A DNA stretch of 64,000 nucleotides from assembly GCF_038446525.1 (NCBI RefSeq), contig NZ_CP151792.1, positions 2,666,001 to 2,730,000 on the forward strand. Reading direction: 5' to 3'. Below are positions 9,231 to 18,062 of this stretch, piece after piece. The notes beneath the pieces were generated by a model that was given only the letters and a program-made list of their open reading frames with translations, was not told the DNA's origin and did no database searches. The DNA comes from Methanolobus sp. ZRKC5. GTDB taxonomy: Archaea; Halobacteriota; Methanosarcinia; Methanosarcinales; Methanosarcinaceae. Numbering within the stretch: the stretch's first letter is position 1; each line of letters begins with the position of its first letter. The position numbers and the translations under genes were made by a program.

Positions 9231-10025
9231 ATGACGGCAACAATTTTTACTATTGTTTCAGGGAAGGGTGGTGTTGGCACAACTACAGCTGCTATAAATC
9301 TCAGTGCTGCACTTGCAGGATTCGCAAAAAATACTCTATTAATAGACACTGACATTGGAATGCCCACGATTGGGCTGATGTTGGGAATCGAAGCTTCAAA
9401 AGCAAGTCTTCATGATGTTCTTGCAGGGACTGCGGAGTTAAAAGACGCAATATATGACGGGCCTAATAATCTACGTGTCTTACCAGGAAGCATTTCTCTT
9501 CATAGTTTTTTAAATTCAAATACTGATGTTATCAGTGAGATCGTAGATGATGTAAAAGAAAAGTATGATTACATTATCATTGATTCTCCAACCGGTATCA
9601 ACAAAAATTCAATTTTGTCCATATCACTTGCAGATGAAATCATTCAGGTAGTAAACCCTGACATCATCTCTCTTGCAGGCGCAATGAAAATAAAAACAAT
9701 TTCTGACAACATGGGAAAACAGTTCCGTGGAGTCATCATTAACAGGTCAGGCGTTACTCAAAATGAGTTAAGCAATGAAAGGATAGAAACGACCCTTGGC
9801 CTCAGGATACTGGAAACCATAGTTGAAGAGAATAGCGTAAAGAATTCTCTGGCTTTTAAAACACCAGTTGTTATGAAATACCCTGGTTCACCAGTGGCTG
9901 TCGGCTTCAATCGGCAGGCAGCTGAGATCGCAGGTATAAAATCTTCGGTCGAGGATATTTCAACAGAAGTTAAGGAAAAGAAAAAGAAGGGCAAGAGATT
10001 CTCATTGTCAAAAAACAAGAAATGA
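9231..10025 (+). CDS. MinD/ParA-type P-loop ATPase
   Basis: The 264-residue protein carries the deviant Walker A of the MinD/ParA family (SGKGGVGTTTAAINL, residues about 9-23) and DTDIGMPTIGLML. A lysine-rich C-terminal tail may bind membrane or acidic partners. I chose the ATG at 9231, with GAGGT just upstream, because the longer frame from 9162 has a non-homologous 23-residue leader. It heads a run with a secretion ATPase and two TadC-like proteins, so a CpaE/TadZ-like role in placing the pilus-assembly machine is a reasonable inference. A separate role in cell organisation cannot be excluded. Confidence 0.85.
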   Translation: MTATIFTIVSGKGGVGTTTAAINLSAALAGFAKNTLLIDTDIGMPTIGLMLGIEASKASLHDVLAGTAELKDAIYDGPNNLRVLPGSISLHSFLNSNTDVISEIVDDVKEKYDYIIIDSPTGINKNSILSISLADEIIQVVNPDIISLAGAMKIKTISDNMGKQFRGVIINRSGVTQNELSNERIETTLGLRILETIVEENSVKNSLAFKTPVVMKYPGSPVAVGFNRQAAEIAGIKSSVEDISTEVKEKKKKGKRFSLSKNKK

Positions 10026-10112
10026 GTTTTCGATTAAATTGAAGACAAAAATGCCTTAAAAAAATCAATTTGGAAGATAATAAAATGACCAGTAGTATTG
10101 GGGTTGGTAATA

Positions 10113-12209
10113 TTGAGTAATATTTCAGGTGACCAAACTGAAGACAAGGATGATACAAGCGGTCTTCCAATTGAGGCGATGAGGGTTGAATACTCTGAAT
10201 CTGCTTCTGAGAGAAAAGAAGCCTCTTCATTAAACTCTGAAGTCTCAGTTGAAGGCGCAGTTGAGGATATGGATCACGTATTTCCTGCGAAGCACCTCAT
10301 TGAAGAAAATGATGTGTCTATTGCAGAGGATGAAATAGAACATCAGGATATTGAAGACACAGATGATGAAGATGATCTTTTAGTGACTTTGATGTCTGCG
10401 GATGAGGATGACGTTATCGATGAACTTGCAGAACTGATTTTGCCGGATTCAGAGCCTGTGAGTATAGAGAGTTTAAAAAGCAAGCTTGAAGATTTTTATA
10501 TTCCTTCTTATGAAGATGATGTTCCATATGACAAGGATTCATTCTGGGAGAATATCATTTCAGAGATCTATAAAGAAGAACCTATAAATGATGAATTATT
10601 TTTGGACGAGGAAGAAACCGGTTCACTGCTGGATCGTGCCAGTAAACTATTTTCTCGTAACACTCTTGTAATGGAGCCTTATAATATCGTAGAACATGGG
10701 CCCATAGTAGATCTTACTATTCCTGCTGACAGTCCTTTCAAGGAAGTAGAGCTATACGAGGTTAATCCTTTGTATGGTTATATAAGGATTGCATACGACC
10801 CTGAATCTCATGAGTACCAATACCAGGCTATTGAGGCTGTTCTGACTGAAAAAGAGCAGGAACTTCTGGAAGCTATCAAACTGAAGTTCATTGAAACCCT
10901 TGATGTAAATCTAAAAGAGATCTCCCGTAAGAATGCAGAGGCATTTCTTAAAGAAAATGTTGTAAAATATTTGCAGGAATATCGTATAAATATCTCACCA
11001 CGAAAAAGAGAGCGAATAATGTATCATATTGTTCGTGATTTTGTAGGTTATGGTGAGATCGATGTACTGATGAGGGATCAATACCTGGAAGATATTTCCT
11101 GTGATGGTCCGAATACTCCTATCTATATTTATCACAAAGAGTACAATTCAATACCGTCAAACATAGAATTCCCTTCAGATGCGGTATTGGATTCTTTTGC
11201 TATCAGGATTGCCCAGATATGTGGCAGGCATATATCGATTGCAAGGCCAATACTTGATGCTACTATGCCTGATGGTTCACGTATCCAGATGACACTGGGC
11301 AGGGAGATCACTACCCGTGGTAGTACTTTTACCATAAGGCGATTCAAAGACAATCCGATAAGTCCTACAAATCTTGTTGATTTCCATACATTTTCAACTG
11401 CAATGATGGCTTATCTATGGCTGTCTGTAGAGTCTAATAAAAGTCTGATATTTGCCGGAGGAACGGCATCTGGTAAGACCACTGCAATGAATGCAGTTTC
11501 ACTTTTCATCCAGCCGGAAATGAAAATAGTTTCCATTGAGGATACAAGGGAGCTGAATCTCTCGCATCCAAACTGGATTCCCGGAGTTACCAGACAGGCA
11601 TTTTCCGGTGAGGACAAAGGTTCCATTGAAATGTATGAGCTTCTAAGGGCGTCTTTGAGGCAGAGGCCTGAATATATTATTGTGGGTGAGGTTCGAGGAG
11701 CTGAAGCATATGTGCTTTTCCAGGCAATGTCCACAGGTCACACTACATTCTCAACAATGCATGCTGATTCTGTACAATCTGTGGTACACAGGCTGGAGAA
11801 TCCTCCTATCAACGTGCCAAGGATTATGATACAGGCCCTTGATCTAGTGGCAATTCAGGTACAGGTTAAGGTTGGCGGTGAACGTGTAAGGCGTTGTAAA
11901 TCACTTACGGAGATCGTAGGTGTGGACCCCCGAACAGGTGAACTTCTTACAAATGATGTTTTCGTCTGGGATGCTGCAAGAGATATGTTCCAGTATTCTG
12001 GCAGATCATATGTAGTCGAAGGTGTAATGGAAAGCCGGGGTTGGACTGAAGAAAAGGTTCGTGATGAGTTAAAACAACGGCAAAACATCCTGGAATGGGC
12101 ACGTAATAAAAAGATTTCAAACTTCAAGGATTTTGCGAAGATAGTGGTAGCGTATAACCGTGAGCCGGAAATGATAATGAAAATCGTAAGGCAGGAATTG
12201 GATGGTTAA
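10113..12209 (+). CDS. Type II/IV secretion ATPase (TadA/GspE-archaeal FlaI family)
   Basis: This is a hexameric-type assembly ATPase of about 698 residues. The first 170 or so residues are very acidic and of low complexity (runs such as EIEHQDIEDTDDEDDLLV), which is unusual for the family. The core has Walker A in GGTASGKTTAMNA, the Asp box IEDTRELN, and Walker B plus His box in IIVGEVRGAEAYV and STGHTTFSTMHADS. There is no ATG: the start is TTG at 10113 or 10098, with a weak G-rich site. It overlaps the next gene by 8 bases. It powers assembly or secretion through the neighbouring membrane proteins. Confidence 0.9.
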   Translation: MSNISGDQTEDKDDTSGLPIEAMRVEYSESASERKEASSLNSEVSVEGAVEDMDHVFPAKHLIEENDVSIAEDEIEHQDIEDTDDEDDLLVTLMSADEDDVIDELAELILPDSEPVSIESLKSKLEDFYIPSYEDDVPYDKDSFWENIISEIYKEEPINDELFLDEEETGSLLDRASKLFSRNTLVMEPYNIVEHGPIVDLTIPADSPFKEVELYEVNPLYGYIRIAYDPESHEYQYQAIEAVLTEKEQELLEAIKLKFIETLDVNLKEISRKNAEAFLKENVVKYLQEYRINISPRKRERIMYHIVRDFVGYGEIDVLMRDQYLEDISCDGPNTPIYIYHKEYNSIPSNIEFPSDAVLDSFAIRIAQICGRHISIARPILDATMPDGSRIQMTLGREITTRGSTFTIRRFKDNPISPTNLVDFHTFSTAMMAYLWLSVESNKSLIFAGGTASGKTTAMNAVSLFIQPEMKIVSIEDTRELNLSHPNWIPGVTRQAFSGEDKGSIEMYELLRASLRQRPEYIIVGEVRGAEAYVLFQAMSTGHTTFSTMHADSVQSVVHRLENPPINVPRIMIQALDLVAIQVQVKVGGERVRRCKSLTEIVGVDPRTGELLTNDVFVWDAARDMFQYSGRSYVVEGVMESRGWTEEKVRDELKQRQNILEWARNKKISNFKDFAKIVVAYNREPEMIMKIVRQELDG

Positions 12210-13125
12210 TTTATATTCGGTTTTAGCTTACAATCTTTTCGGCAAATACTACGAAAAGAAAAGACTTGATTTCTTTGGCCTTCGCCATAGTCTCCTGCGA
12301 AACAGAATGGATATGGCTTATGATGTCTACATGTCCTGTGCATTATTGAGTTCTATAATTAGTGCATTCATATCTCTTATTGGTGTTTCTTTACTTTTGC
12401 TGGTATTTGGAGTTCCTGAAATAAAGGCTACAAGAATTATGTTTCCCGCATGGGTTGCACCATTTCTGCAATACAAGTCCATCGTACTTGGACTGGTATT
12501 TGGAGTTATTTTCACTGCTGTGGTGTTTATAATTGTTTACAAATTGTTCCAGATATATCCTTCTTTAATGGCAGGTGACCGCAAAAGAAGGATCGACAGC
12601 ATGCTTCCGTATGCTGTGAACTATATGTCAGCAATGTCGGGTGCAGGTGTACTTCCTGTTGATCTTTTCAGATCACTTGCAATTAATGATATCTATGGCG
12701 AGATGTCTGTTGAATGCCGCTATCTGGTACGTGACCTTGAGATCCTTGGTCATGATCTGGTTAGTGCGATGAAGAATCTTGCAGCCACAACTCCATCCAG
12801 TGCGTTGCAGGACTTTCTGCAGGGTGCAATTACGGTTGTGACTTCTGGAGGTCAATTGGAGTCATATTTCCGCATAAAGACTGATCAGTATATCATGGAA
12901 AACCGCCAGAGCCAGAAGGAATTCCTTGAGACACTGGGTCTTATGGGTGAAACCTATGTAACGGCTTTTGTTGCAGGTCCGCTTTTCCTTGTGGTGGTTA
13001 TATCCATCATGTCCATTATGGGAAATGCACAGATGATCTACCTTTATATCATAATTTACGCATTGATACCAATTGGCAGCATAATGTACGTTGTAGTTAT
13101 CAGTATGCTTACTCCGGAGGCATAA
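12202..13125 (+). CDS. TadC/FlaJ-like membrane platform protein 1 (T2SSF domain)
   Basis: The 307-residue integral membrane protein has about four to five hydrophobic segments (around residues 45-75, 95-120, 250-275, 280-305) and a central cytoplasmic T2SSF domain with MLPYAVNYMSAMSGAGVLP. This is the inner-membrane platform on which the secretion ATPase works. The ATG lies within the end of the ATPase gene. A second platform gene follows one base later, a pairing usual in archaeal Tad-like systems. Confidence 0.88.
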   Translation: MVNLYSVLAYNLFGKYYEKKRLDFFGLRHSLLRNRMDMAYDVYMSCALLSSIISAFISLIGVSLLLLVFGVPEIKATRIMFPAWVAPFLQYKSIVLGLVFGVIFTAVVFIIVYKLFQIYPSLMAGDRKRRIDSMLPYAVNYMSAMSGAGVLPVDLFRSLAINDIYGEMSVECRYLVRDLEILGHDLVSAMKNLAATTPSSALQDFLQGAITVVTSGGQLESYFRIKTDQYIMENRQSQKEFLETLGLMGETYVTAFVAGPLFLVVVISIMSIMGNAQMIYLYIIIYALIPIGSIMYVVVISMLTPEA

Positions 13126-13126
13126 A

Positions 13127-14116
13127 ATGAAAATACTTGATATTTTCCAACGGAAATTGGGTTCTAAAGAATTGCTTACAGAGGAAGAACTATCCATAAT
13201 TGAAGATGATCTGATAGACTTAAAGATGGAGGAAGCAACGAAAAATGTGCTTGTAAAAGACTTCTTCAAGGATCCTCTCAAAACACTTAGCATAAATCCT
13301 GAATATACGTTTGTCCTGAGTATCCCTCTGGCATTGGCATTTTTTGCAATTGGGATGGCCGCTACCTGGGGTACGCCAATAATAGATGACGTTATCATTT
13401 TCACAGTTCTCATAGCAATAACACCTCCTTCCATTGCTTTTCATAAAAAATACAAAAGGACCAGTACAATTGAGGAATACCTTCCCACTTTCCTGAGGGA
13501 TGTATCTGAAATGAGCAGGGCAGGATTAACTCTTCCAAATGCTGTCAATACTATTGCCAAGGGCGAATATGGTGCTCTGACCAAAGAAGTTCAGGGTATG
13601 GATTCTGCAATGTCCTGGGGTGTATCTTTCGAAGATTCACTGAGAAGTTTTGCAGTGAGGATATCAACTCCTATTATTGTAAGGTCAGTCTCCCTTATTA
13701 CACAGGCAAGCACGGCTGGAGGTCGTGTATCTTCTGTTCTTGAAGCTGCTGCCCGTGATGCAAGAGAAGTGAAAATGCTGGAGCGCGAAAGGCGCGGTAA
13801 CATGATGGTGTATGTGGTCATCACTTACATGTCATTCTTCGTTTTCATTTTTGTAATAGCCATGCTTACTGCTACATTCGTACCAACTATGGCAGAAGCG
13901 GGCAAGGCTGCATCCGCAGCCGGTGCAGGAAGCACGTTCGTTGGAGCTTTTGATCCGGCAGCGTACACTCGTCTGATGTTACATGCATCTGTCATTCAGG
14001 GATTCATGAGCGGACTGGTGGCAGGACAGATGGGAGAAGGTTCAGTGTCACTTGGTTTAAAACACTCTATTATATTGACACTGATTGCATGGTTTGTGTT
14101 TACTTTCCTGATCTGA
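13127..14116 (+). CDS. TadC/FlaJ-like membrane platform protein 2 (T2SSF domain)
   Basis: The 329-residue protein is the partner of the preceding platform protein. After a polar N-terminus of about 60 residues it has paired membrane segments, then the T2SSF domain (YLPTFLRDVSEMSRAGLTLP), then C-terminal membrane helices. GGAGG precedes the ATG, and only one base separates it from the upstream stop. It ends the four-gene run. No pilin, prepilin peptidase or minor pilin gene lies in the surrounding kilobases, so substrates must be encoded elsewhere. Confidence 0.88.
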   Translation: MKILDIFQRKLGSKELLTEEELSIIEDDLIDLKMEEATKNVLVKDFFKDPLKTLSINPEYTFVLSIPLALAFFAIGMAATWGTPIIDDVIIFTVLIAITPPSIAFHKKYKRTSTIEEYLPTFLRDVSEMSRAGLTLPNAVNTIAKGEYGALTKEVQGMDSAMSWGVSFEDSLRSFAVRISTPIIVRSVSLITQASTAGGRVSSVLEAAARDAREVKMLERERRGNMMVYVVITYMSFFVFIFVIAMLTATFVPTMAEAGKAASAAGAGSTFVGAFDPAAYTRLMLHASVIQGFMSGLVAGQMGEGSVSLGLKHSIILTLIAWFVFTFLI

Positions 14117-14131
14117 AAATAAGAACAGTAT

Positions 14132-14156
14132 GGCTTATTCGATTTTAGAATAAGCC
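14132..14156. terminator. Bidirectional hairpin between tadC-like and fumarase genes
   Basis: GGCTTATTC (14132-14140) and GAATAAGCC (14148-14156) are perfectly complementary with a 7-base loop. The hairpin overlaps the last codons of the convergent fumarase beta gene. It lies 16 bases after the second platform gene and is well placed to separate the two units. Confidence 0.55.
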
Positions 14157-14710
14157 GCCTTTGCTTTTTTACTAATTTCCAGGAACATGTCATTGTTGTG
14201 TGAGTCTATCCCAACAACGAGCGGTCCGAAATTATCTACATGTAGTTCCCACACAGCTTCCGGCATCCCTAAGTCCAGCCAATGGACCTTGATTACTTTT
14301 TCGATGCTAATGGCGGCCAATGCCGCACATCCGCCTGTGAAGGCAAGGTAAATTGCCTTGTTTTCCATGGCTTCTTTAACGTTGTCCATTCCGCCTTTTC
14401 CCACAAAGGCACGAACTTCATGTATATCGAGAAGTTTTGGTGTCATCTTTGACATTCGGGCACTTGTGGTGGGCCCTGCGGCAACGACTTCCCATTCATC
14501 GTCAGTTTCTTTCATAAGGGGGCCGCAGTGATAGATGACAGCACCTTCCAGGTCAAAAGGCAGTTCTTTCTTTTCCTCTGCCATTTCCAGGACTCTGGCA
14601 TGGGCTTCATCTCTGGCTGTGAATATGGTCCCGCTCAGATAAACTACATCACCGGCATTGAGCTTGCTGATATCTTCTTTTTTCAATGGTGTGGTAAGTT
14701 TGTATTCCAT
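14135..14710 (-). CDS. fumB: Fumarate hydratase, beta subunit (class I)
   Basis: The 191-residue protein is the C-terminal-type subunit of two-part class I fumarases and tartrate dehydratases. Typical segments are [20 protein letters not shown] and [16 protein letters not shown], plus the [17 protein letters not shown] region. With the alpha subunit it interconverts fumarate and malate. Its ATG overlaps the last base of the alpha gene stop (position 14710), so translation is coupled. Tartrate dehydratase is the main alternative. In a methanogen without other tartrate genes in sight, fumarase in the partial TCA pathway is more likely. Confidence 0.9.
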   Translation of the reverse strand: MEYKLTTPLKKEDISKLNAGDVVYLSGTIFTARDEAHARVLEMAEEKKELPFDLEGAVIYHCGPLMKETDDEWEVVAAGPTTSARMSKMTPKLLDIHEVRAFVGKGGMDNVKEAMENKAIYLAFTGGCAALAAISIEKVIKVHWLDLGMPEAVWELHVDNFGPLVVGIDSHNNDMFLEISKKAKAAYSKIE

Positions 14711-15549
14711 TATTCATCACCGCCAAGGGTGACTGAAGCATGACGATTGGCCCAGCACTGGATATTCACTGCCACCGGCAAAGATGCTGTATGACAATGA
14801 GCTTTTTTCATGTGTACTGCAAGTGCTGTTGTCTTTCCGCCAAGTCCCATTGGTCCGATACCAAGGGAGTTGATGTCCTCAAGTAGACTTCGCTCTTCTT
14901 CATTCATATTGTCAACATCCTCAAGCAGGGCTGATTTTGCAAGTCTTGCAGATTTGTCGAAGGAGCCGCCAATACCTACGCCAACTATTATAGGGGGACA
15001 TGGTTTGCCACCTGCGTTCAGCACTGTCTCAAGGACAAAATTGCGTATCCTGTCCTTTTCAGTTGGATTGAGCATTTTGATAGCACTCATGTTCTCAGAA
15101 CCTGCACCCTTCGGTGCAACAGTTATCTTGATGCTGCTTCCTTCAACCAGTTCGTATTTTATATCAGGGATGCCCATTCCGCTGTTATCTCCGCTATTTC
15201 CACGAGTTATCGGGTCTACAGCGTTCGGGCGCAGTGGGATAGATTCAGTTGCTTTCTTCGCACCTTCGAGTATGGCGTCTTCCAGACTGAAATCCAACAA
15301 GGCTTTGCGCCCAAGTTCTACAAAGAATATGAGTATGCCTGTGTCCTGACACATGGGAACTCCTCTGGTACTCGCTATCTCTATGTTCTTAAGGATAGCT
15401 TCAAGTTGCTCCTTTGCAACAGGGGATGTTTCTTCTGATGCAGCCTTCTGAAGCGAATCTACAACGTCCTGTGGCAGCACGGTCTCTGCCTCTCTTAAAA
15501 TATCAACAATGGCTGATACAACGGTATCACGTTCTATTGGATTTGACAA
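14710..15549 (-). CDS. fumA: Fumarate hydratase, alpha subunit (class I, 4Fe-4S)
   Basis: This 279-residue subunit carries the iron-sulfur cluster cysteines in [17 protein letters not shown] and KKAHCHTAS, with the substrate region [12 protein letters not shown]. The cluster binds fumarate directly. The start is a TTG at 15547-15549 with AAAGGTGATC just upstream; there is no better ATG. It is the first gene of the pair. Confidence 0.92.
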   Translation of the reverse strand: MSNPIERDTVVSAIVDILREAETVLPQDVVDSLQKAASEETSPVAKEQLEAILKNIEIASTRGVPMCQDTGILIFFVELGRKALLDFSLEDAILEGAKKATESIPLRPNAVDPITRGNSGDNSGMGIPDIKYELVEGSSIKITVAPKGAGSENMSAIKMLNPTEKDRIRNFVLETVLNAGGKPCPPIIVGVGIGGSFDKSARLAKSALLEDVDNMNEEERSLLEDINSLGIGPMGLGGKTTALAVHMKKAHCHTASLPVAVNIQCWANRHASVTLGGDE

Positions 15550-15859
15550 AAAAGATCACCTTTGGTGTTGTGCGGGAGAAGGGATTCTAACTCCTGCATG
15601 AGTATGTTTAAAGTATTCTATGATTTCGCGGTAATAGACCCTTTTATTATTTATTTTATTCCGATTGCTATTATGAATGAGATTGGGAGAAATAAGCATT
15701 TGGATTTTGTGAGCAAAAAATGTATGTAGGTATATGGGTCTCATTTCACCAAGAGGACAACAGGCTTTGATAGGGAGTTTTCGGGGAAGTAGGTGTTGTT
15801 ACGAATTTCACTTTTTTCTTCAGAGGAATATTACCGAATCATCCAATTTTTCAAAAAGT
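15550..15859. other. Gene-poor stretch upstream of fumarase
   Basis: I see no convincing gene in these 310 bases. Positions 15565-15605 read, on the minus strand, like a badly decayed 3' end of a tRNA (T-loop-like then TCTCCCGCA), but the T-stem does not pair. An AT-rich patch near 15640-15670 may hold the fumarase promoter. Confidence 0.35.
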
Positions 15860-16333
15860 CTATATTTTATCTCCGAGCTTTGAAATCACATTTTCAAGTT
15901 CAGCATATCTATTTTCGACTACTTCAACTAATTCTGTTTTTGCTTTTTGATAAGATTCATCACTCATTCCATCATCTGTGGATTCTAAATAATTATCTAG
16001 TGCTGAACGTAATTCAGTTGGCCCTAGATACTTATATCGCTCAATATTCTCCCAAAAAGTTGAATAATCTTTATACCCTTCACGCCCACGGTTTTGACTG
16101 TGTAGCTGCAATTTTACAAAAATATATGTATCGTCTTTTTTAGAATATAATGGAGCAACAAGTTTCTCCATTTCTTTATGAAATTGATTAATTTTATTAT
16201 TTTTTCCAGATTGGATGTCTCTCCGCAAAGGTAAAATAATCGCAACGATAACACCAATAGCAGTTAAGATAACACCAATGGCATTCAAATTTAATTGTCC
16301 ATTATTGTTTAAGAAGACATCTGCAATATTCAT
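15860..16333 (-). CDS. Membrane-anchored hypothetical protein
   Basis: I do not recognise a family. The 157-residue protein has one N-terminal membrane helix (about residues 18-37, GVILTAIGVIVAIILPL). A charged, mostly helical domain follows, rich in Lys, Glu and Tyr, with a possible coiled coil near the C-terminus (ELVEVVENRYAELENVISKL). A GAGGT ribosome site precedes the ATG. It lies alone between fumarase and a tRNA-Leu gene in a region that carries little else, which is common for accessory genes brought in at tRNA sites. Confidence 0.6.
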   Translation of the reverse strand: MNIADVFLNNNGQLNLNAIGVILTAIGVIVAIILPLRRDIQSGKNNKINQFHKEMEKLVAPLYSKKDDTYIFVKLQLHSQNRGREGYKDYSTFWENIERYKYLGPTELRSALDNYLESTDDGMSDESYQKAKTELVEVVENRYAELENVISKLGDKI

Positions 16334-16384
16334 ATTTTAACCTCATACCTCGAAGTCAATATGCACCTGGCTTAATTCCAAAAC

Positions 16385-16603
16385 CTACAAATAATCCACC
16401 AACCTCTCGATTTCCAATTTTGCCTGGCAATACGTTTCTCCACACATACCACCCATTAAGTTATTGGAATTATACTCCTTAACACTCCTCAATTCCAACC
16501 TCTTATAATCTTTTCTATTTCTGTCTAAAGTCTGAAACACTGCAATCCTAAGATTCTCTAAAGGATGGGTGGTAGTCACAAAAAAATCATGGAGATTTTG
16601 CAA
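16385..16603 (-). CDS. Doubtful small hypothetical ORF
   Basis: A 72-codon frame opens only with TTG and is continuous upstream for some 15 further codons without an ATG, so it may be the 3' remnant of a longer lost gene. The product (ending CQAKLEIERLVDYL) matches nothing I know. Coding status is uncertain. Confidence 0.25.
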   Translation of the reverse strand: MQNLHDFFVTTTHPLENLRIAVFQTLDRNRKDYKRLELRSVKEYNSNNLMGGMCGETYCQAKLEIERLVDYL

Positions 16604-16790
16604 TCGCTCTGCAAAAACTCTGTGTTGGCGGCAATGATGCTGCTTTTGCTAAAACTGTGTTTATTATTATTTGCATATTGATAGCAATCTAACTCATGTG
16701 AAAATAATCCAACTTGCAAAATGATGTCAGATTACGACAAAAACATGATCCTAGCAGAGTAAATCAGAAAAGGCTACATATTGAAAATGG

Positions 16791-16873
16791 TGCGAGAGGG
16801 GGGAATCGAACCCACGAATTCCTGCGAAAATGGATCTTGAGTCCATCGCCGTTGACCGCTTGGCTACTCTCGC
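16791..16873 (-). tRNA. tRNA-Leu (CAA)
   Basis: Read on the minus strand, the gene begins GCGAGAGTAGCC and ends CTCTCGC plus discriminator A, followed by an encoded CCA at 16788-16790. The seven acceptor pairs are perfect. The anticodon stem ATGGA/TCCAT encloses the loop CTCAAGA, giving anticodon CAA. The long variable arm and the 83-base length fit a class II leucine tRNA. The T-loop is TTCGATT. No intron is seen. Confidence 0.95.
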
Positions 16874-16928
16874 ACAGTGTATTTTGTGTGTTTATCTCTA
16901 AGTTTTAGCGGGATATATTGAGCCTACT

Positions 16929-16954
16929 GCCGTTGACCACTTGTTTACTCCGCA
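16929..16954 (-). repeat. Partial, degenerate copy of the tRNA-Leu 5' part
   Basis: GCCGTTGACCACTTGTTTAC and the six bases after it match the tRNA-Leu segment 16849-16874 except for three substitutions and one missing base. The copy lies 55 bases upstream of the tRNA gene and in the same orientation. It lacks the rest of the tRNA and cannot be functional. Such fragments arise from tandem duplication or from integration events at tRNA genes. Confidence 0.6.
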
Positions 16955-16981
16955 TTTGAGATATTAACGATACACCTATTG

Positions 16982-17123
16982 CTCTATTAATTATAAATCT
17001 AACTGTTGTTGGTAGTTTTTATTTGTTCTTCTTAGTATCTAATTAGTAACATATTTACTGAGAACAATTACATATCGATGATGTTAAATATGTTCTTGAC
17101 AATGAGTTGAGTAATTAATAGAG
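16982..17123. repeat. Inverted repeat pair in intergenic DNA
   Basis: CTCTATTAATTA (16982-16993) and TAATTAATAGAG (17112-17123) are perfect inverted repeats 118 bases apart. TACACCT-like words lie outside both arms. The enclosed DNA is AT-rich and non-coding. It could be a miniature transposable element or a pair of regulatory sites; AT-rich chance pairing is also possible. Confidence 0.3.
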
Positions 17124-17186
17124 TATTGCCAATACACCTTTGTGTCATTGGTTTAAGTGGTACTATTTGAATAGAATGCTGGGGGC

Positions 17187-17420
17187 ATTACTATTAGAAG
17201 GAGTAGGCTGGATATAACAATTGCTATCTTAAAGTTAGCTGCAGATGGGGCAAAAAAGACCCAAATAGTTTATGGAGCGAACCTGAATTCCACAATTGCA
17301 AATAAATATCTTATAAGACTGGAAGAAAAGGAACTCATCGAACAAAAAGGAAATATGTTCATTACAACCGACAAGGGTCGGTCGTATAGGGAAATGGCCA
17401 GCGAATTGGATATTCGCTGA
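17187..17420 (+). CDS. Small winged-helix DNA-binding protein (Sso10a-like), no canonical start
   Basis: The frame encodes about 77 residues with the archaeal pattern RRSRLDITIAILKLAADGAK, then KTQIVYGANLNSTIANKYL, an L-E-E-K-E-L-I wing and a final TTDKGRSYREMASEL. This is a winged-helix transcription factor of the Sso10a-like group, in which the third helix contacts DNA. An in-frame stop lies at 17172-17174, and no ATG, GTG or TTG precedes the conserved domain. ATT at 17187 follows a GGGGG run. The gene may use ATT, or it may be a pseudogene that has lost its start. Confidence 0.55.
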   Translation: MTIRRSRLDITIAILKLAADGAKKTQIVYGANLNSTIANKYLIRLEEKELIEQKGNMFITTDKGRSYREMASELDIR

Positions 17421-17456
17421 CCTTAGTTACTTAACATCACTTTGTTATTTGACTGA

Positions 17457-17774
17457 TTATGTCAGTCCAAGCAGTTGTGAATATTTTAGTAACACATTTG
17501 CTACGGCAAATGTGACATTGTTCACAAGGCCCACTGGCTCAATCACGATTTCATCATTTTCTTTTGCATCAAGAAATGTTCCCAGTGGATCATTGAAAGT
17601 AAGTACATTTTGAACTATCTTTTCGTTCGTTCCTATGATTATTGCTTCACCAATTTCCTCGTTATTATCAATTTCTCCAAAGATGGTAACGCATGCATCT
17701 TCAGTAACTGCTTTGATGCATACCTCTTCACCATCGTTTGTCATTATTAGAAGTTTGATAATTTCATTGCCCAA
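17457..17774 (-). CDS. Hypothetical protein
   Basis: No family is recognised. The 105-residue acidic product is predicted mostly beta-strand (alternating hydrophobic and charged residues such as DEIVIEPVGLVNNVTFAVAN), with no signal peptide and two cysteines. The ATG at 17774 lacks a strong ribosome site. It converges with the winged-helix gene and lies upstream of polC on the other strand. Confidence 0.4.
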   Translation of the reverse strand: MGNEIIKLLIMTNDGEEVCIKAVTEDACVTIFGEIDNNEEIGEAIIIGTNEKIVQNVLTFNDPLGTFLDAKENDEIVIEPVGLVNNVTFAVANVLLKYSQLLGLT

Positions 17775-17798
17775 AAGACTTTTAAGAAAAGATGATAC

Positions 17799-17888
17799 CT
17801 AGTCTGTATTCTCATTGTATTCATTGACCTTGAGGTTATGGTCACTGACTACATTTGTACTGGCTACTGGTATGAGCACAGTAAGCAC
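17799..17888 (-). other. Possible signal-peptide remnant
   Basis: A 29-codon frame opens with GTG and reads VLTVLIPVASTNVVSDHN, then ends at a TAG. The hydrophobic start ending in a small-residue motif resembles an exported protein's leader, but nothing recognisable follows. It may be the relic of a lost secreted protein or chance. Confidence 0.2.
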
Positions 17889-18062
17889 TAAACATCAATA
17901 TGATTATTTGTTTTTATCCACATCCTTCCTAAAGCTTATAATCTAGTTTAATTAATAGTAATTTGTACTTTAATATATTAATTTATGAAGCGCACACTTA
18001 ATGCAGGAAAACAATTTTTAATGACAAACGCATAAGTGCAAACTCATCGAGGGCTGTTATGA

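Noticed and set aside
10085-10120. ATG at 10085 as start of the secretion ATPase
   Set aside because: It is in another frame and reaches a stop after 11 codons; the ATPase frame itself offers only TTG starts here.
14810-15349. Open frame of 179 codons opposite fumarase alpha
   Set aside because: Antisense to conserved cluster-binding motifs, with a Ser/Pro-rich product and no signal for translation.
15565-15605. tRNA-like 3' end upstream of fumarase
   Set aside because: The T-loop-like word and acceptor-like end are suggestive, but the T-stem does not pair and no 5' half exists. It could be chance.
16714-16908. Open frame across tRNA-Leu
   Set aside because: It runs through the antisense of a perfect tRNA gene and is a by-product of the tRNA sequence.
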